Assembly (NCBI RefSeq): GCF_002843355.2
Contig: NZ_PJAI02000001.1
Coordinates: 124,001-188,000, forward strand
Length of the DNA stretch: 64,000 nt
From: Colwellia echini
GTDB taxonomy: Bacteria > Pseudomonadota > Gammaproteobacteria > Enterobacterales > Alteromonadaceae
Direction of reading: 5' to 3'
A model generated the notes under the pieces. It ran no database searches. It was not told the DNA's origin and worked only from the letters and a program-made list of their open reading frames with translations. Made by a program: the position numbers and the translations under genes. Below, piece after piece: positions 8,992 through 17,695 of this stretch (position 1 is the stretch's first letter; each line of letters begins with the position of its first letter).

Positions 8992-9744
8992 TTAAAGTTG
9001 GAGCTGGTTTATTGACTTAAGGTAGATTGTTTTCAAGCTTTGAGTTGTTTGCAAAGATAAGTGTCGCACTGTTTGATTCATAATTAAGCCTATCATAAGA
9101 CCAGAGCTGATAAACGTTTGCCACCACAACAGTTGTAAACCTAAAGTGTAATTAAATAAGGCTAATAAGCCAAAATAACCCACTACAGTATATTGTAACC
9201 AATAAACGAACCAACGTGAATTATCAGCGTTTTTGACAATATGTTTAAAGCGTAAAGCAAAGTGCAAGCTCATTATAGCGAGTGTTGAAACCAGTAAACC
9301 TACAACGATAAACGACAGCCAAACGAATAGTTCAGGCCAACCAATAACTTGTGCCGACTTAGCTGGACCTGACCATAACGCATCCCAACTTACCGCTAAA
9401 ATAAGCCCTAAAGTTATCAATATTTGTCTGTCTTGCGCGGACTCTTCTTTCGGGTTCACAAAATCAGCGAGTTCTCCTTTTAGATAAAAGAAGATAAAAG
9501 CGAAAGCGATTAAGCCAACAATAGGTTCAATATTAGGATTAAGCTGTAAACTAAAGTAGGTGAGTAAATAACCTAACATAGGAAACAAGGTATGGGTAAC
9601 GGACACACCAACAATCCAGATTATTATTGTGCGTAAACCAACCAACTGATTCGCTCGGGCAAATGTTGCAATAGCGACATCTGAGCCTATACCTAAACTC
9701 ATTAACAAGCTGGCCATAATAAAATCAAATAATGCAAATTCCAT
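8992..9744 (-). CDS. MntP-like multi-pass membrane protein
   Basis: This 250-aa inner-membrane protein has about six hydrophobic segments. Two related motifs with a membrane aspartate, MSLGIGSDVAIATFARA (~14-30) and LILAVSWDALWSGPAKS (~112-128), resemble the duplicated G-x-x-D-A motifs of the MntP manganese exporter family. It is longer than MntP (~190 aa) and the match is not close, so the substrate is a guess. It converges on the UbiB-like gene and lies 66 bp beyond the cytochrome-like gene, with which it could be co-transcribed. The start precedes a run of hydrophobic residues without a cleavable signal. Confidence 0.5.
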   Translation of the reverse strand: MEFALFDFIMASLLMSLGIGSDVAIATFARANQLVGLRTIIIWIVGVSVTHTLFPMLGYLLTYFSLQLNPNIEPIVGLIAFAFIFFYLKGELADFVNPKEESAQDRQILITLGLILAVSWDALWSGPAKSAQVIGWPELFVWLSFIVVGLLVSTLAIMSLHFALRFKHIVKNADNSRWFVYWLQYTVVGYFGLLALFNYTLGLQLLWWQTFISSGLMIGLIMNQTVRHLSLQTTQSLKTIYLKSINQLQL

Positions 9745-9810
9745 GATCTTTAATCCTAGTTAATTGTTTGCTTAGCCCGATATCGCCTAACCTATTTTGG
9801 CTACCTTAAC

Positions 9811-11538
9811 TTAATCTAAACTAGCTTGTGATGTTGCTAAACCTTTTGCCCAGTCTAAACGCATATCCCAGTTATATCTGTGTTCAGATTTTAATGGTGC
9901 TTGGCTTTCATCAACTTGCTCTAGTACGTTTGTGGCTGAGGTTAAGTTAGCGTCGCGACCAAAAATATAACTTTGCTCACGCATAATAGTTAAATATGCT
10001 TTATTTAATTGCAGAGCGCGCTCGGCAGACGGGGTAATAAGCTCATATACGGATTTTGCTCGAGCTACTTTTTGGGTATTAACAGTGCCGTCTTGATTAA
10101 ACCAGCGCTTCAACATTTCTTTGTTTTGACGAAATTCATCACCGCCACCAACACGTTGAAAATAAGTGAGTATTTCGCCTTGGTCTTCACCTAAGTTTGG
10201 TGCATCTTGTTGCTCTGCTAAGTTGATATATCCCCAGCCACTAGCGCCTTCAACTTTACGTGGGAAAGAAAATGTTTGGTCTAAAGTTGAGCCAATGGTT
10301 TTATGGCAACCAGCACAAAATGCTAATTCTTGAGAGTTTTGATGACGTAATTCGCCTTGTTCATCTTCAATGTAGGCGTTAAGTGTCCAACCCATATTAC
10401 TGTTAACGCCTTTATCACCTAATAAGTGCACTTGCGGTAAATTTTCAAAATGCTTTTCTTTGGCTTCTAAGTAATATTCAGAGGCGAGTTCAGCTTTATC
10501 TTTAAAACTGTGTTTTTTCATGTAACGAACTTCTTTCATACGCTGAGCATTGTATATAGAGCCGTCTTCATTAATGCCGATATAGCGAACTGTATGTAAA
10601 AATTCGGTATTTTCAGGATAAAGCAAATTACTGATAGCGATATTTTTTGCATCGCCTACATAGTGTGTGCCTAGGTTTACTTGATTAACGCTTTGGGTTA
10701 ATTGACCGTCACCATTGATATCTTCGCCAATAACCTGCTCAGAAACAGGAATAGTACTAATACTTAACGTTTCTTTCATGGTCATTTCAACTAAGGCTAA
10801 GTTGGTAAAATAAACATCTTGTGAAAATTCACCATCTTTTTCTCTAAAGGCTTTAGGTAAGCGGATCATGGCATCGCCAGTTGAACCATTGGTTGGCCAA
10901 AAAGTACTAGGGAAAGGCTTGTAATTAAAGGCAACCCAATGACTATCGTCTTTTGCTAAACCGTTGTCGTCGAAGGCTATATTGGGTGTCGCTAAGTTGT
11001 TGATCGGTGTAATTTCACCTTGCCAGTTAGGATCATTACTAAATTTATTAATAAAATCTGCGTAGTTATCTTGCGCAATCCACTGCTTAATTTCTTTATC
11101 TGTAATAGCTTCAATCATCTTGGTTCTGTCTACAAATAAGTTTTTCCAGTGATTGGTTGTGCCTAAATCTGAAAATTGATATTCGCCCTGTAAGTCACCA
11201 TCATTCATGGTGTTTGGACGATTAGGATTATCTTTATAGGTTTGATGACATGCGTAACAAGGGTTGTTGTCGCCCTCTGTTTTGGTATAACACTGCGGGG
11301 GAATAACTGACTCCGCATTATATACTTCGTTATGTTCAATGAAGGCCGTTGCGGGAATAGCATCACCGTCAGAATATGGCGTTTTCAAAGGCTGTTCTGT
11401 CTGTTTTTTTGAGACTGATACCTTATTATTACTAGTGATATCATTATGGTCTAACAAAGTATCTGTGGTTTGCTCAGAGCAGGCCGAAACAATAAAAAGA
11501 ACGGAAGTTAATAGTGTTATTTTAATTAAATATTGCAT
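9811..11538 (-). CDS. Two-CxxCH cytochrome-like lipoprotein
   Basis: This 575-aa exported protein has a lipobox signal (LLTSVLFIVSAC). Two haem c attachment motifs, CYACH (~94-98) and CAGCH (~405-409), suggest a diheme c-type protein of the periplasm or outer membrane. A DINGDGQLT stretch (~270) looks like a calcium-binding EF-hand/dockerin loop. I do not recognise the family beyond cytochrome-like. The long haem-poor stretch between the sites is unlike small electron carriers and could be a catalytic domain. It follows the PhoX-like gene on the same strand, but a strong hairpin at 11574-11598 separates them. Confidence 0.7.
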   Translation of the reverse strand: MQYLIKITLLTSVLFIVSACSEQTTDTLLDHNDITSNNKVSVSKKQTEQPLKTPYSDGDAIPATAFIEHNEVYNAESVIPPQCYTKTEGDNNPCYACHQTYKDNPNRPNTMNDGDLQGEYQFSDLGTTNHWKNLFVDRTKMIEAITDKEIKQWIAQDNYADFINKFSNDPNWQGEITPINNLATPNIAFDDNGLAKDDSHWVAFNYKPFPSTFWPTNGSTGDAMIRLPKAFREKDGEFSQDVYFTNLALVEMTMKETLSISTIPVSEQVIGEDINGDGQLTQSVNQVNLGTHYVGDAKNIAISNLLYPENTEFLHTVRYIGINEDGSIYNAQRMKEVRYMKKHSFKDKAELASEYYLEAKEKHFENLPQVHLLGDKGVNSNMGWTLNAYIEDEQGELRHQNSQELAFCAGCHKTIGSTLDQTFSFPRKVEGASGWGYINLAEQQDAPNLGEDQGEILTYFQRVGGGDEFRQNKEMLKRWFNQDGTVNTQKVARAKSVYELITPSAERALQLNKAYLTIMREQSYIFGRDANLTSATNVLEQVDESQAPLKSEHRYNWDMRLDWAKGLATSQASLD

Positions 11539-11573
11539 GTTTTATCATTTATGTTTGAAAATAATAAGAGAGG

Positions 11574-11598
11574 AAAGCGGGACAAAAAGTCCCGCTTT
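11574..11598 (-). terminator. Rho-independent terminator after the PhoX-like gene
   Basis: AAAGCGGGAC (11574-11583) and GTCCCGCTTT (11589-11598) form a 10-bp GC-rich stem with a 5-nt loop, 48 nt beyond the PhoX-like stop. On the minus strand the right side runs into a pyrimidine-rich tail. Confidence 0.75.
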
Positions 11599-11645
11599 AA
11601 TGTTTAACTTATATGCTTAAGTTAATGTTCAGCTTAATGTTTAAG

Positions 11646-13559
11646 TTAAAGCGACTTAGGATCGTACATCCATAAGGTGTTGTTTTCTTGGAAACCATCT
11701 TCACCAATAATGATACGACCATCGCGCATAACGATTACGTTATCTGGTTGAGAAAGTTGTTCAACGTCACAGCGAAGTGCACCTGTTAAGCTTGAACGGT
11801 AAGTACCGCCCATAACAACCGGTTCAATGCGAGCAAGGTCGTAGTTTTCTTCTAGTTTAGCGCGATAAACACCACCACAATCTTTAACACGTGATGACAA
11901 TTGAATATCACCTTCACCGTCAATCATTGTGTTATCTAAATCAGCAATACCCATGTACAAGTAAGCTGCTTTAACATCTTCTTCGGCAATTGATTCTACG
12001 CCACCTACAGCTTCTAAAGCACGGTCGTGGTTAATGCTGATGCCTTCAAGTTTTCTCCATTCTGCCGTAGCACCTTTCATTTTAGCTGCTTGACGAGACT
12101 CTAAGAAAGCCGCTCTATCATCCATAGGTTGACCTGCAGTTATTGCACTACCACCGTTAGCAACTGTAGGGTAGGTAGCATCGCCATTTGCCCATGCTTG
12201 CACGTCTGCAAGTGTCATGTAACTAGTTTGACCATCAACATAATCTGACGTATCAATGCCATCGTATTGTGAAATCCATGTTTCAATCATGGCATTGTTA
12301 CCTGAGGCTAATTCAACCCAGCTTACATCAAAGCCTGTTGTTGCAGGTTCTGTGCTGCCAGCATCTTGAACTAATTTAGCACCGTAAATTGTACCTGCAC
12401 TCAAATCTTCAGCTGCATCAGCAACAAATTTGAATAATACGCCACCAGTATCATCTTGTGATGAATAAACCGTTTTACGGTCAGGCATTACTGTAGAGTT
12501 TTCATGCTCGTAACGACCTAAGGTGAAATGTTTAACTGGTACAGGAGCTGCTGAAGTTGCTCCAGTTATTTCTACTGTATAGCCGTAACGATAAGGGTTA
12601 GGAAAGTCTGGTGCGGTTAAAGCTTCAATACCATCAGTACCTGTATTAGCTGGATCATTCCAGCTTGCATCAGTTGTAGAATCAACCGTTGAGTTTACAA
12701 TCCATTCTTCTGAGCTAAGTGGCGTCCCCCAAGGTGATACTGAACCAAAACAGTTAGCTGCAGTACCGCCAACACTGTCAAAGTTAACCATCATTGCTTC
12801 AGAAACTGACCAGTTGCCAGTTTCGTCTTTTTGGATTTTCATGCGACTTACGCCACCTGGGTAAGCTTCCCAGTTAGTGAATAAGTAACCTTCACCTGTA
12901 CCTGTAGAAACATAACCGTTAAAGTCAGGTGCGTTGTTTTCAATGATTTTGTCACCTGAAACAATACCATAATGTACGCCTAAACCGCCTGCTAAACCAG
13001 CATCACCAAGGTCTGCAAAAGTGTCGTTGGTTTGACCGATAATTTGGTATTCACCTAAAGCAGATACCACTACTTGGCGTTCGTTTTCTGACTCAGGTAC
13101 TGGAGAGTTAACGATAGTTTTTGGTAAGTTGTTGAAGTTAACACCACGTAAAACACCAACAGTGCCTTTATTGTATGGCTTGTTGTTAACCGATTCTGTA
13201 ACTGTGTTAGCGTCAGAAGGATGCTGAACATTGAAGAATAAATCACCTTCGTCAGTTAAAAATGCACCAGTAACTTCAGCACCAGTAGGTACAGTCGCTA
13301 AACGTGTTAATACTGGAGCAGATTGGCCATTCATACCATCGGTACCGTTAACACCGTCAGTGCCATCTGTACCGTTGGCGCCATCAGCTCCATTTACACC
13401 GTCAGTGCCGTTGGCGCCATCAGAACCTTCCAGGCCAGCAATGCCTTGACCGCCGATTTCGCCATCTGTTCCGTTATCGCCATCGCAAGCCGATAATCCG
13501 ATAATTAAAGATACAGCTATTGCTGATAATTTGAATTTATTCATTGCTCTCATAGACAT
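11646..13559 (-). CDS. PhoX-like (DUF839) lipoprotein with collagen-like N-terminal segment
   Basis: This 637-aa exported lipoprotein carries a lipobox at residues ~20-25 (IIGLSAC). Residues ~26-80 are collagen-like Gly-X-Y repeats built from NGTDG/NGADG units. They are followed by a PhoX/DUF839-type domain (LTRLATVPTGAEVTGAFLT, NFDSVGGTAANCFGSVSPWG, LGRYEHENSTVMPDRKTVY, SQDDTGGVLFKFV). Known PhoX enzymes are calcium/iron alkaline phosphatases of marine bacteria that release phosphate from organic esters. Many DUF839 proteins are untested, so activity is inferred. PhoX enzymes usually have a Tat signal, and here the signal is a Sec-type lipoprotein. GGAAA precedes the ATG at 13559; a second in-frame ATG lies five codons downstream. 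A candidate Pho box lies 139 bp upstream. Confidence 0.8.
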   Translation of the reverse strand: MSMRAMNKFKLSAIAVSLIIGLSACDGDNGTDGEIGGQGIAGLEGSDGANGTDGVNGADGANGTDGTDGVNGTDGMNGQSAPVLTRLATVPTGAEVTGAFLTDEGDLFFNVQHPSDANTVTESVNNKPYNKGTVGVLRGVNFNNLPKTIVNSPVPESENERQVVVSALGEYQIIGQTNDTFADLGDAGLAGGLGVHYGIVSGDKIIENNAPDFNGYVSTGTGEGYLFTNWEAYPGGVSRMKIQKDETGNWSVSEAMMVNFDSVGGTAANCFGSVSPWGTPLSSEEWIVNSTVDSTTDASWNDPANTGTDGIEALTAPDFPNPYRYGYTVEITGATSAAPVPVKHFTLGRYEHENSTVMPDRKTVYSSQDDTGGVLFKFVADAAEDLSAGTIYGAKLVQDAGSTEPATTGFDVSWVELASGNNAMIETWISQYDGIDTSDYVDGQTSYMTLADVQAWANGDATYPTVANGGSAITAGQPMDDRAAFLESRQAAKMKGATAEWRKLEGISINHDRALEAVGGVESIAEEDVKAAYLYMGIADLDNTMIDGEGDIQLSSRVKDCGGVYRAKLEENYDLARIEPVVMGGTYRSSLTGALRCDVEQLSQPDNVIVMRDGRIIIGEDGFQENNTLWMYDPKSL

Positions 13560-13697
13560 AATGTTTCCAATTTCAAAGTAGTGTGGATGTTACTGGTGAA
13601 CAGACATCTAATACTTCAGGGGTAAAAGATGTACTGAAATTGGAAAGTATTCTGGAGGTGTTCCTTTACAGTTTCGTGATTGAAATGTGAAACTAAT

Positions 13698-13715
13698 GAG
13701 ACAGCAATATGACAA
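13698..13715 (-). promoter_or_regulatory. Candidate Pho box upstream of the PhoX-like gene
   Basis: Read on the minus strand, TTGTCAT-N4-CTGTCTC matches the PhoB direct repeat (CTGTCAT-N4-CTGTCAT) at 11 of 14 positions with the correct 4-nt spacer. It lies 139 bp before the start codon. One degenerate site can arise by chance, but its place before a PhoX-type phosphatase gives it weight. Confidence 0.5.
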
Positions 13716-13842
13716 CTAAGAGCCTTTGTGGATTAATTGCGTGTAGATTGGGTTTAATGAATCTGTAAGACTCATCTATAAACATTTATTTTGATAGTGA
13801 TATTATTCAACATAGTTATTCGAAACTGTTGAACTTTTGAAA

Positions 13843-13914
13843 AAATAAAAAAGGACAGTCGCTTAAGTTGCCATTGTTTCATGGCAATTTAAAAATATTC
13901 TAAGCGAGTGTCCT
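13843..13914 (-). terminator. Nested-hairpin terminator after the DUF1254 gene
   Basis: An outer stem (13852-13865 with 13901-13914, 13 of 14 paired) encloses an inner perfect stem TTGCCAT/ATGGCAA (13868-13874, 13881-13887). On the minus strand it starts 39 nt after the DUF1254 stop and ends in a U-rich tract (complement of 13843-13851). This insulates the DUF1254 gene from the PhoX-like gene. The rest of the 393-bp gap holds the Pho-box candidate and no gene. Confidence 0.85.
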
Positions 13915-13952
13915 AATTGTATTTCTCAAACAGAGCGATAATTTATTAAGCC

Positions 13953-15482
13953 TTAATCTATCAATTCAAACTCGCCAATCTGCCAAGTTTTATCGAAGAA
14001 CGCTTGCTCAGTACCGTATGTTCTAAATAGTGGAAACCATCCTTCGCCAGCTTGGGTTTGCAACCAGTTAGCTTCTTTACCTAGTGAAGGCTTAGGACCA
14101 ACGTAAAGGTCTACACTACCGTCAGCATTAGTCTTGAATTCTTTGTTTCTTGAATCAAGGTTAATCGAACGTAACTTATCCTTAGCACCCACATTGTCGA
14201 TGAAACTACGGGTATCTTCACTGTAAAGTGTTAAAGCCCAGAAGTTTGAGGCAGGAATACCGCTAGGTAAATGTAACTTATACGTTTTAGACCCAATTAA
14301 GTTATTACCATTTTTGTCCTGCTTAGTTGTTAAGTAACTTGTGGTGCCAGGACCTGGCTTGTTCGACTGCATTCCTTTAGTTACTGTTACCGCTTCGTAG
14401 TAATACTCATTACTTTCATCTAAGTAATAATAATCTTTATCAAACAGAGTTACCGGGAAATTAGACAGCAAACGGTACCAGCTGCTTCCTTCGTAGTAAG
14501 TATGATCTTGACGAGGTTTTATTTGGTTCGCTCTAGACATAAGCTCACCTAGATTAGCCGCTTTGGCAAACATTACTTTTTGTTTGTCAGTAGGATTAAA
14601 CGGCTTACCACTTTCAATACCAAGATATTTCATATAGGTATTGAAAATAACACTTTGTGGATTAATCGGTTCGTTTTGAATAGTTTGATGTACTAATTCA
14701 AAATATTTCAAACCGCGAGAAGGAGCACCTGAAAAACGTTTGTTAGTGTTGGTGAAAAACTTAACTGGCTTAAGTTTGTCGCCATATTTACCCACTAAGA
14801 AGTTCTTACTCATTTTATCGTTTACTTGTTTATCCGTAGATAAAAAACGCGTGCCAAGGAAAAGTTTATTGGTTGTCGCTTGTACAACATTGAAACCTTT
14901 GGTCTCTAGCTTAGATTGATCATAGCCTGGAGGAACAACAAGGTATTTTCCGCCTTTTCCTTTGTCTGGACCAGTTAAGCCTAAATCAGAAAGAGATAAC
15001 TGAAAGAAACTCATGATACTACCAGCGGAAGGACCTTCAGGGTAATCAATAACGATTGGACCTGTTTTGAAAAGATCTACCCAAGTAATTAAGTAAGGCG
15101 TAACGGCGTTGGCGGTAAGAATACCAACCTTTTCATTGAATGACTCAAACTGTACAAATTCTAAATCTTTTGCGCCGTAAACTTCGCTGTGCGCGTTATA
15201 CCACATTTGAAAAGTAGTAAGCGGTAGTGCCCATTGGTAAACCTCAATAGCACGTTGTAACGCTAATTGCTCGTTGAGCTTAGCTATAGACTCATTATCA
15301 AGGTAGGTTTCGTTGAGTTGTAGAGTGCCAAAATCAGTTTGAATTGTTTCATTGCCGACCAAGGTCGCATCGGCAATTGACACTGGTTTATTATTATCGA
15401 CTAGCTGAGATGTACTACAAGCGCTTGTTGCTAAAGCAGCAGCGCAGGTAAACATAAGCGCTGAGGTTATTCTTTTATTCAT
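13953..15482 (-). CDS. DUF1254/DUF1214 lipoprotein
   Basis: This 509-aa exported lipoprotein has the signal MNKRITSALMFTCAAALATSA followed by the lipobox cysteine. The N-terminal half fits DUF1254 (AIEVYQWALPLTTFQMWYNA, then LTANAVTPYLITWVDLFKTG, VIDYPEGPSAGS). The C-terminal half fits DUF1214 (PSGIPASNFWALTLYSEDTR, VDLYVGPKP, NWLQTQAGEGWFPLFRTYG). The two-domain family is widespread and its biochemical role is not established. A strong terminator follows it, so it is probably a single-gene unit. It starts 11 nt after AAGGAG. Confidence 0.85.
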   Translation of the reverse strand: MNKRITSALMFTCAAALATSACSTSQLVDNNKPVSIADATLVGNETIQTDFGTLQLNETYLDNESIAKLNEQLALQRAIEVYQWALPLTTFQMWYNAHSEVYGAKDLEFVQFESFNEKVGILTANAVTPYLITWVDLFKTGPIVIDYPEGPSAGSIMSFFQLSLSDLGLTGPDKGKGGKYLVVPPGYDQSKLETKGFNVVQATTNKLFLGTRFLSTDKQVNDKMSKNFLVGKYGDKLKPVKFFTNTNKRFSGAPSRGLKYFELVHQTIQNEPINPQSVIFNTYMKYLGIESGKPFNPTDKQKVMFAKAANLGELMSRANQIKPRQDHTYYEGSSWYRLLSNFPVTLFDKDYYYLDESNEYYYEAVTVTKGMQSNKPGPGTTSYLTTKQDKNGNNLIGSKTYKLHLPSGIPASNFWALTLYSEDTRSFIDNVGAKDKLRSINLDSRNKEFKTNADGSVDLYVGPKPSLGKEANWLQTQAGEGWFPLFRTYGTEQAFFDKTWQIGEFELID

Positions 15483-15706
15483 TAGTTATACTCCTTGTTA
15501 AAACATAATTAAAAGCCATAAGTAAAAAAGTAATAGACCTTCAAGCATTACTAAATTGCTCAAGTTGAACTCGAGCCACTCACAACAACTTGCCATTGTG
15601 TAAAAAGTATAAATTATGTAGCTCTTATCTCCAATGCTTATTTGTGCTTAATATTTTATGTATATGAATGAAATTTTTAAGTATTGAGCTTATTTTTAGT
15701 CGTTAT

Positions 15707-16588
15707 TTAGCTTGTAATCTTTTCTTCAGTACTGATTATTTTCTGCTCTAATTCTTTTCGAATCATCAGTAAGGTTTTTTCTTCAAGTTGTCGAATACGC
15801 TCATTTGATACGCCATATTTATCGGCAAAAAACTGGTGTGTTTTTTTATCGGGGCACAGCCATCTGTTGAGCATAATATCTTTACTGCGCTCATCTAATG
15901 TTTCAATAACCCCTTTTACTTTATGTAACGCTTTTTTATGGAAGTCATCTTGAATTACTTGAAGCTCAAGTGATTCAGACTTGTCCGCTAATAAGTTATC
16001 TACTTGGTAACTTGGGCCTTCTTCGTCATTATCTAGCGAAGAATTAATAAATATGTCTGGTTGAGAAAGCTGTACTTCCATATCATTTAAATCACTCTCG
16101 CTGACACCAAGTTGCTCAACAATGTTGGCTTTTTCCGTTTCGGTGAGCCAATCGGTTTTAGATTTTAAGCGTCTTAGATTAAAAAAGAGTTTTCGCTTGG
16201 CTTTTGTTGTGGCAGCTTTTACTAAACGCCAGTTACGAATAATGAACTCTTGAATTTCAGACTTTATATAATGCACCGCAAAGCTAGATAACCTAACACT
16301 ATGTTCAAGGTTGAATTTTTTAACTGCTTTCATTAAGCCAACAGTACCTTCTTGTACTAAATCTGCAATAGGTAAGCCATAGCCTTGATAGTTTCGTGCT
16401 ATGTAAGCGACAAAGCGTAAGTGCGATAAAATTATTTTTTGCACCGCATCTAAGTTGTTTTCTTCTTGGTAAGCTAGAAATAATGCTCTTTCTTCCTGAT
16501 CATCAAGCCGAGGTTGGCTATTAACATAGGTTAAATAGGATTCAAAGCTACCTGTATTTTTTATGGTTGTAGGGAATTGAATAGTCAT
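15707..16588 (-). CDS. RpoH-like alternative sigma factor (sigma-32 group)
   Basis: This 293-aa group 3 sigma factor has region 2 LSHLRFVAYIARNYQGYGLP with DLVQEGTVGLMKAVKKFN, the RpoH-box-like TTKAKRKLFFNLRRLK, and region 4 ending in GVSNERIRQLEEKTL. It is clearly of the heat-shock sigma-32 type but differs at several positions invariant in E. coli RpoH (for example QRKLFFNLRK). Housekeeping rpoH normally sits beside ftsX, which is absent here, so this is probably a second, specialised paralogue. It lies next to an Hsp20 gene. GGAGG lies about 10 nt before the ATG. I give no symbol because of the paralogue question. Confidence 0.82.
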   Translation of the reverse strand: MTIQFPTTIKNTGSFESYLTYVNSQPRLDDQEERALFLAYQEENNLDAVQKIILSHLRFVAYIARNYQGYGLPIADLVQEGTVGLMKAVKKFNLEHSVRLSSFAVHYIKSEIQEFIIRNWRLVKAATTKAKRKLFFNLRRLKSKTDWLTETEKANIVEQLGVSESDLNDMEVQLSQPDIFINSSLDNDEEGPSYQVDNLLADKSESLELQVIQDDFHKKALHKVKGVIETLDERSKDIMLNRWLCPDKKTHQFFADKYGVSNERIRQLEEKTLLMIRKELEQKIISTEEKITS

Positions 16589-16688
16589 TGTTACTCAGCC
16601 TCCGAAGTTATACTTTGTGTCCTACATTCGCATAATAAGTGGTTCAAAAAATGTAAATTAAATTGCTTATTTCCAGGTATCAACATAT

Positions 16689-16880
16689 TTAATTCTCTTT
16701 GGGTTTGTTTTCTAAACTTTTTGTATTTACAGCAGTTTTAGTGATTATGTTTTGTTGAGGTTTTATGTTTTCGCTCGCTTGGCTTAGTGTAATGACAGAT
16801 AGAACTGATAAACCAATACATGTTGATATCAACAATGATACGAGTAACATTTTGTTTAATGATTTGTTAGTTGAAGTCAT
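16689..16880 (-). CDS. Small exported or membrane protein of unknown function
   Basis: This is a 63-aa protein with one hydrophobic segment (residues ~11-32, LLVSLLISTCIGLSVLSVI) ending in a possible cleavage site (LSQASE). A polar, Lys/Asn/Thr-rich tail follows. I do not recognise it. An ATG eight codons upstream is rejected because GAGGA lies 7 nt before the ATG at 16880. Its 5' leader shares TATTTTATGTTGC and GAGGATATA with the Hsp20 leader 0.7 kb away, which suggests joint regulation and that it is a real gene. Confidence 0.6.
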   Translation of the reverse strand: MTSTNKSLNKMLLVSLLISTCIGLSVLSVITLSQASENIKPQQNIITKTAVNTKSLENKPKEN

Positions 16881-17091
16881 GATATATCCTCGTTGTGGCA
16901 ACATAAAATAATTTCAAATTAGGCTGTTTTTACCTATATAGAGTTACAAATATACAGTGACAAATCTGCCGTAGTTGTGGGTAGAGGAAGTTATTCAAGT
17001 TAAACATGGAAGTCTCCTAAAATTCCTTTCATAAAGTTGGTGGTTTTGGTGATAACAATGCTGAATTAATTAGTTGCTAATAAATCAAGTT

Positions 17092-17114
17092 AAGGGGGCA
17101 AAGTTTGCCCCCTT
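17092..17114 (-). terminator. Terminator after Hsp20
   Basis: AAGGGGGCAA and TTGCCCCCTT form a perfect 10-bp stem with a 3-nt loop, 8 nt past the Hsp20 stop. The GC-rich stem is strong, and the downstream tail is only moderately U-rich. Confidence 0.75.
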
Positions 17115-17122
17115 TCTCCTGC

Positions 17123-17608
17123 TTAAGCTACTTTAGCTTTTTTTTCGCCTTTGAGTTCGTTATCGCGTTTATGTTCAATAGTGTTAACCTGTTGGTTAAT
17201 GCTGATTGATTTTGGCTTCATCGCCTCGGGTATTTCTTTTTTGAGGTCGATGGTTAATAAACCATTAGTGAGATCAGCATTAGTAACCTCTACATAATCC
17301 GCTAAGTTAAACTTTCGTTCAAAAGTGCGATTTGAAATGCCGTGGTATAAGTATTCACGCTTTTCAGAGTTTTCCTTTTCTCCACGAACAGTTAGCACAC
17401 CGTTTTCTACTTGTATATCGAGGTTATCTTGAGCAAATCCCGCAACTGCCAAGGTGATGGCATAACGGTTTTCGTCAAGCACTTCAATATCATAAGGTGG
17501 GTAACTACTGCTTTTAGAGTCAGACGTTAAAGCATTATCAAGTAATGACGCTAAGCGGTCAAAACCAATACTGCTACGGTAAAGTGGGGTAAAATCAACT
17601 GAGTGCAT
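17123..17608 (-). CDS. Small heat-shock protein, Hsp20 / IbpA type
   Basis: This 161-aa small heat-shock protein holds denatured proteins for refolding by DnaK/ClpB. Residues 1-35 are the N-terminal arm (VDFTPLYRSSIGFDRLASLL). The alpha-crystallin domain spans ~38-130 (YDIEVLDENRYAITLAVAGF, GISNRTFERKFNLADYVEV, GLLTIDL). The C-terminal ISI is the oligomerisation motif, followed by a lysine-rich tail. A start 13 codons upstream is rejected because GGAGGATATACT directly precedes the ATG at 17608. A sigma-32-like promoter lies ~90 bp upstream, and the sigma paralogue is two genes downstream. Confidence 0.92.
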   Translation of the reverse strand: MHSVDFTPLYRSSIGFDRLASLLDNALTSDSKSSSYPPYDIEVLDENRYAITLAVAGFAQDNLDIQVENGVLTVRGEKENSEKREYLYHGISNRTFERKFNLADYVEVTNADLTNGLLTIDLKKEIPEAMKPKSISINQQVNTIEHKRDNELKGEKKAKVA

Positions 17609-17611
17609 AGT

Positions 17612-17640
17612 ATATCCTCCGATTGAAGCAACATAAAATA
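17612..17640 (-). promoter_or_regulatory. ROSE-like RNA thermometer candidate before Hsp20
   Basis: In the transcript, UUGCUUC (complement of 17625-17631) can pair across AAUC with the Shine-Dalgarno GGAGGA (complement of 17615-17620), leaving an apposed G-G. UUGCU facing AGGA with a G-G or bulged G is the hallmark of ROSE thermometers in Hsp20 leaders. I folded this by eye only. Confidence 0.42.
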
Positions 17641-17695
17641 AAAACAATTAAGTGCAATTAAACTTCTTTGTAAGACAATTTAATCACAATGATAT

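Noticed and set aside
13231..13449. 72-aa Pro/Ser-repeat frame on the plus strand
   Set aside because: It is the antisense shadow of the Gly-X-Y repeats of the PhoX-like gene.
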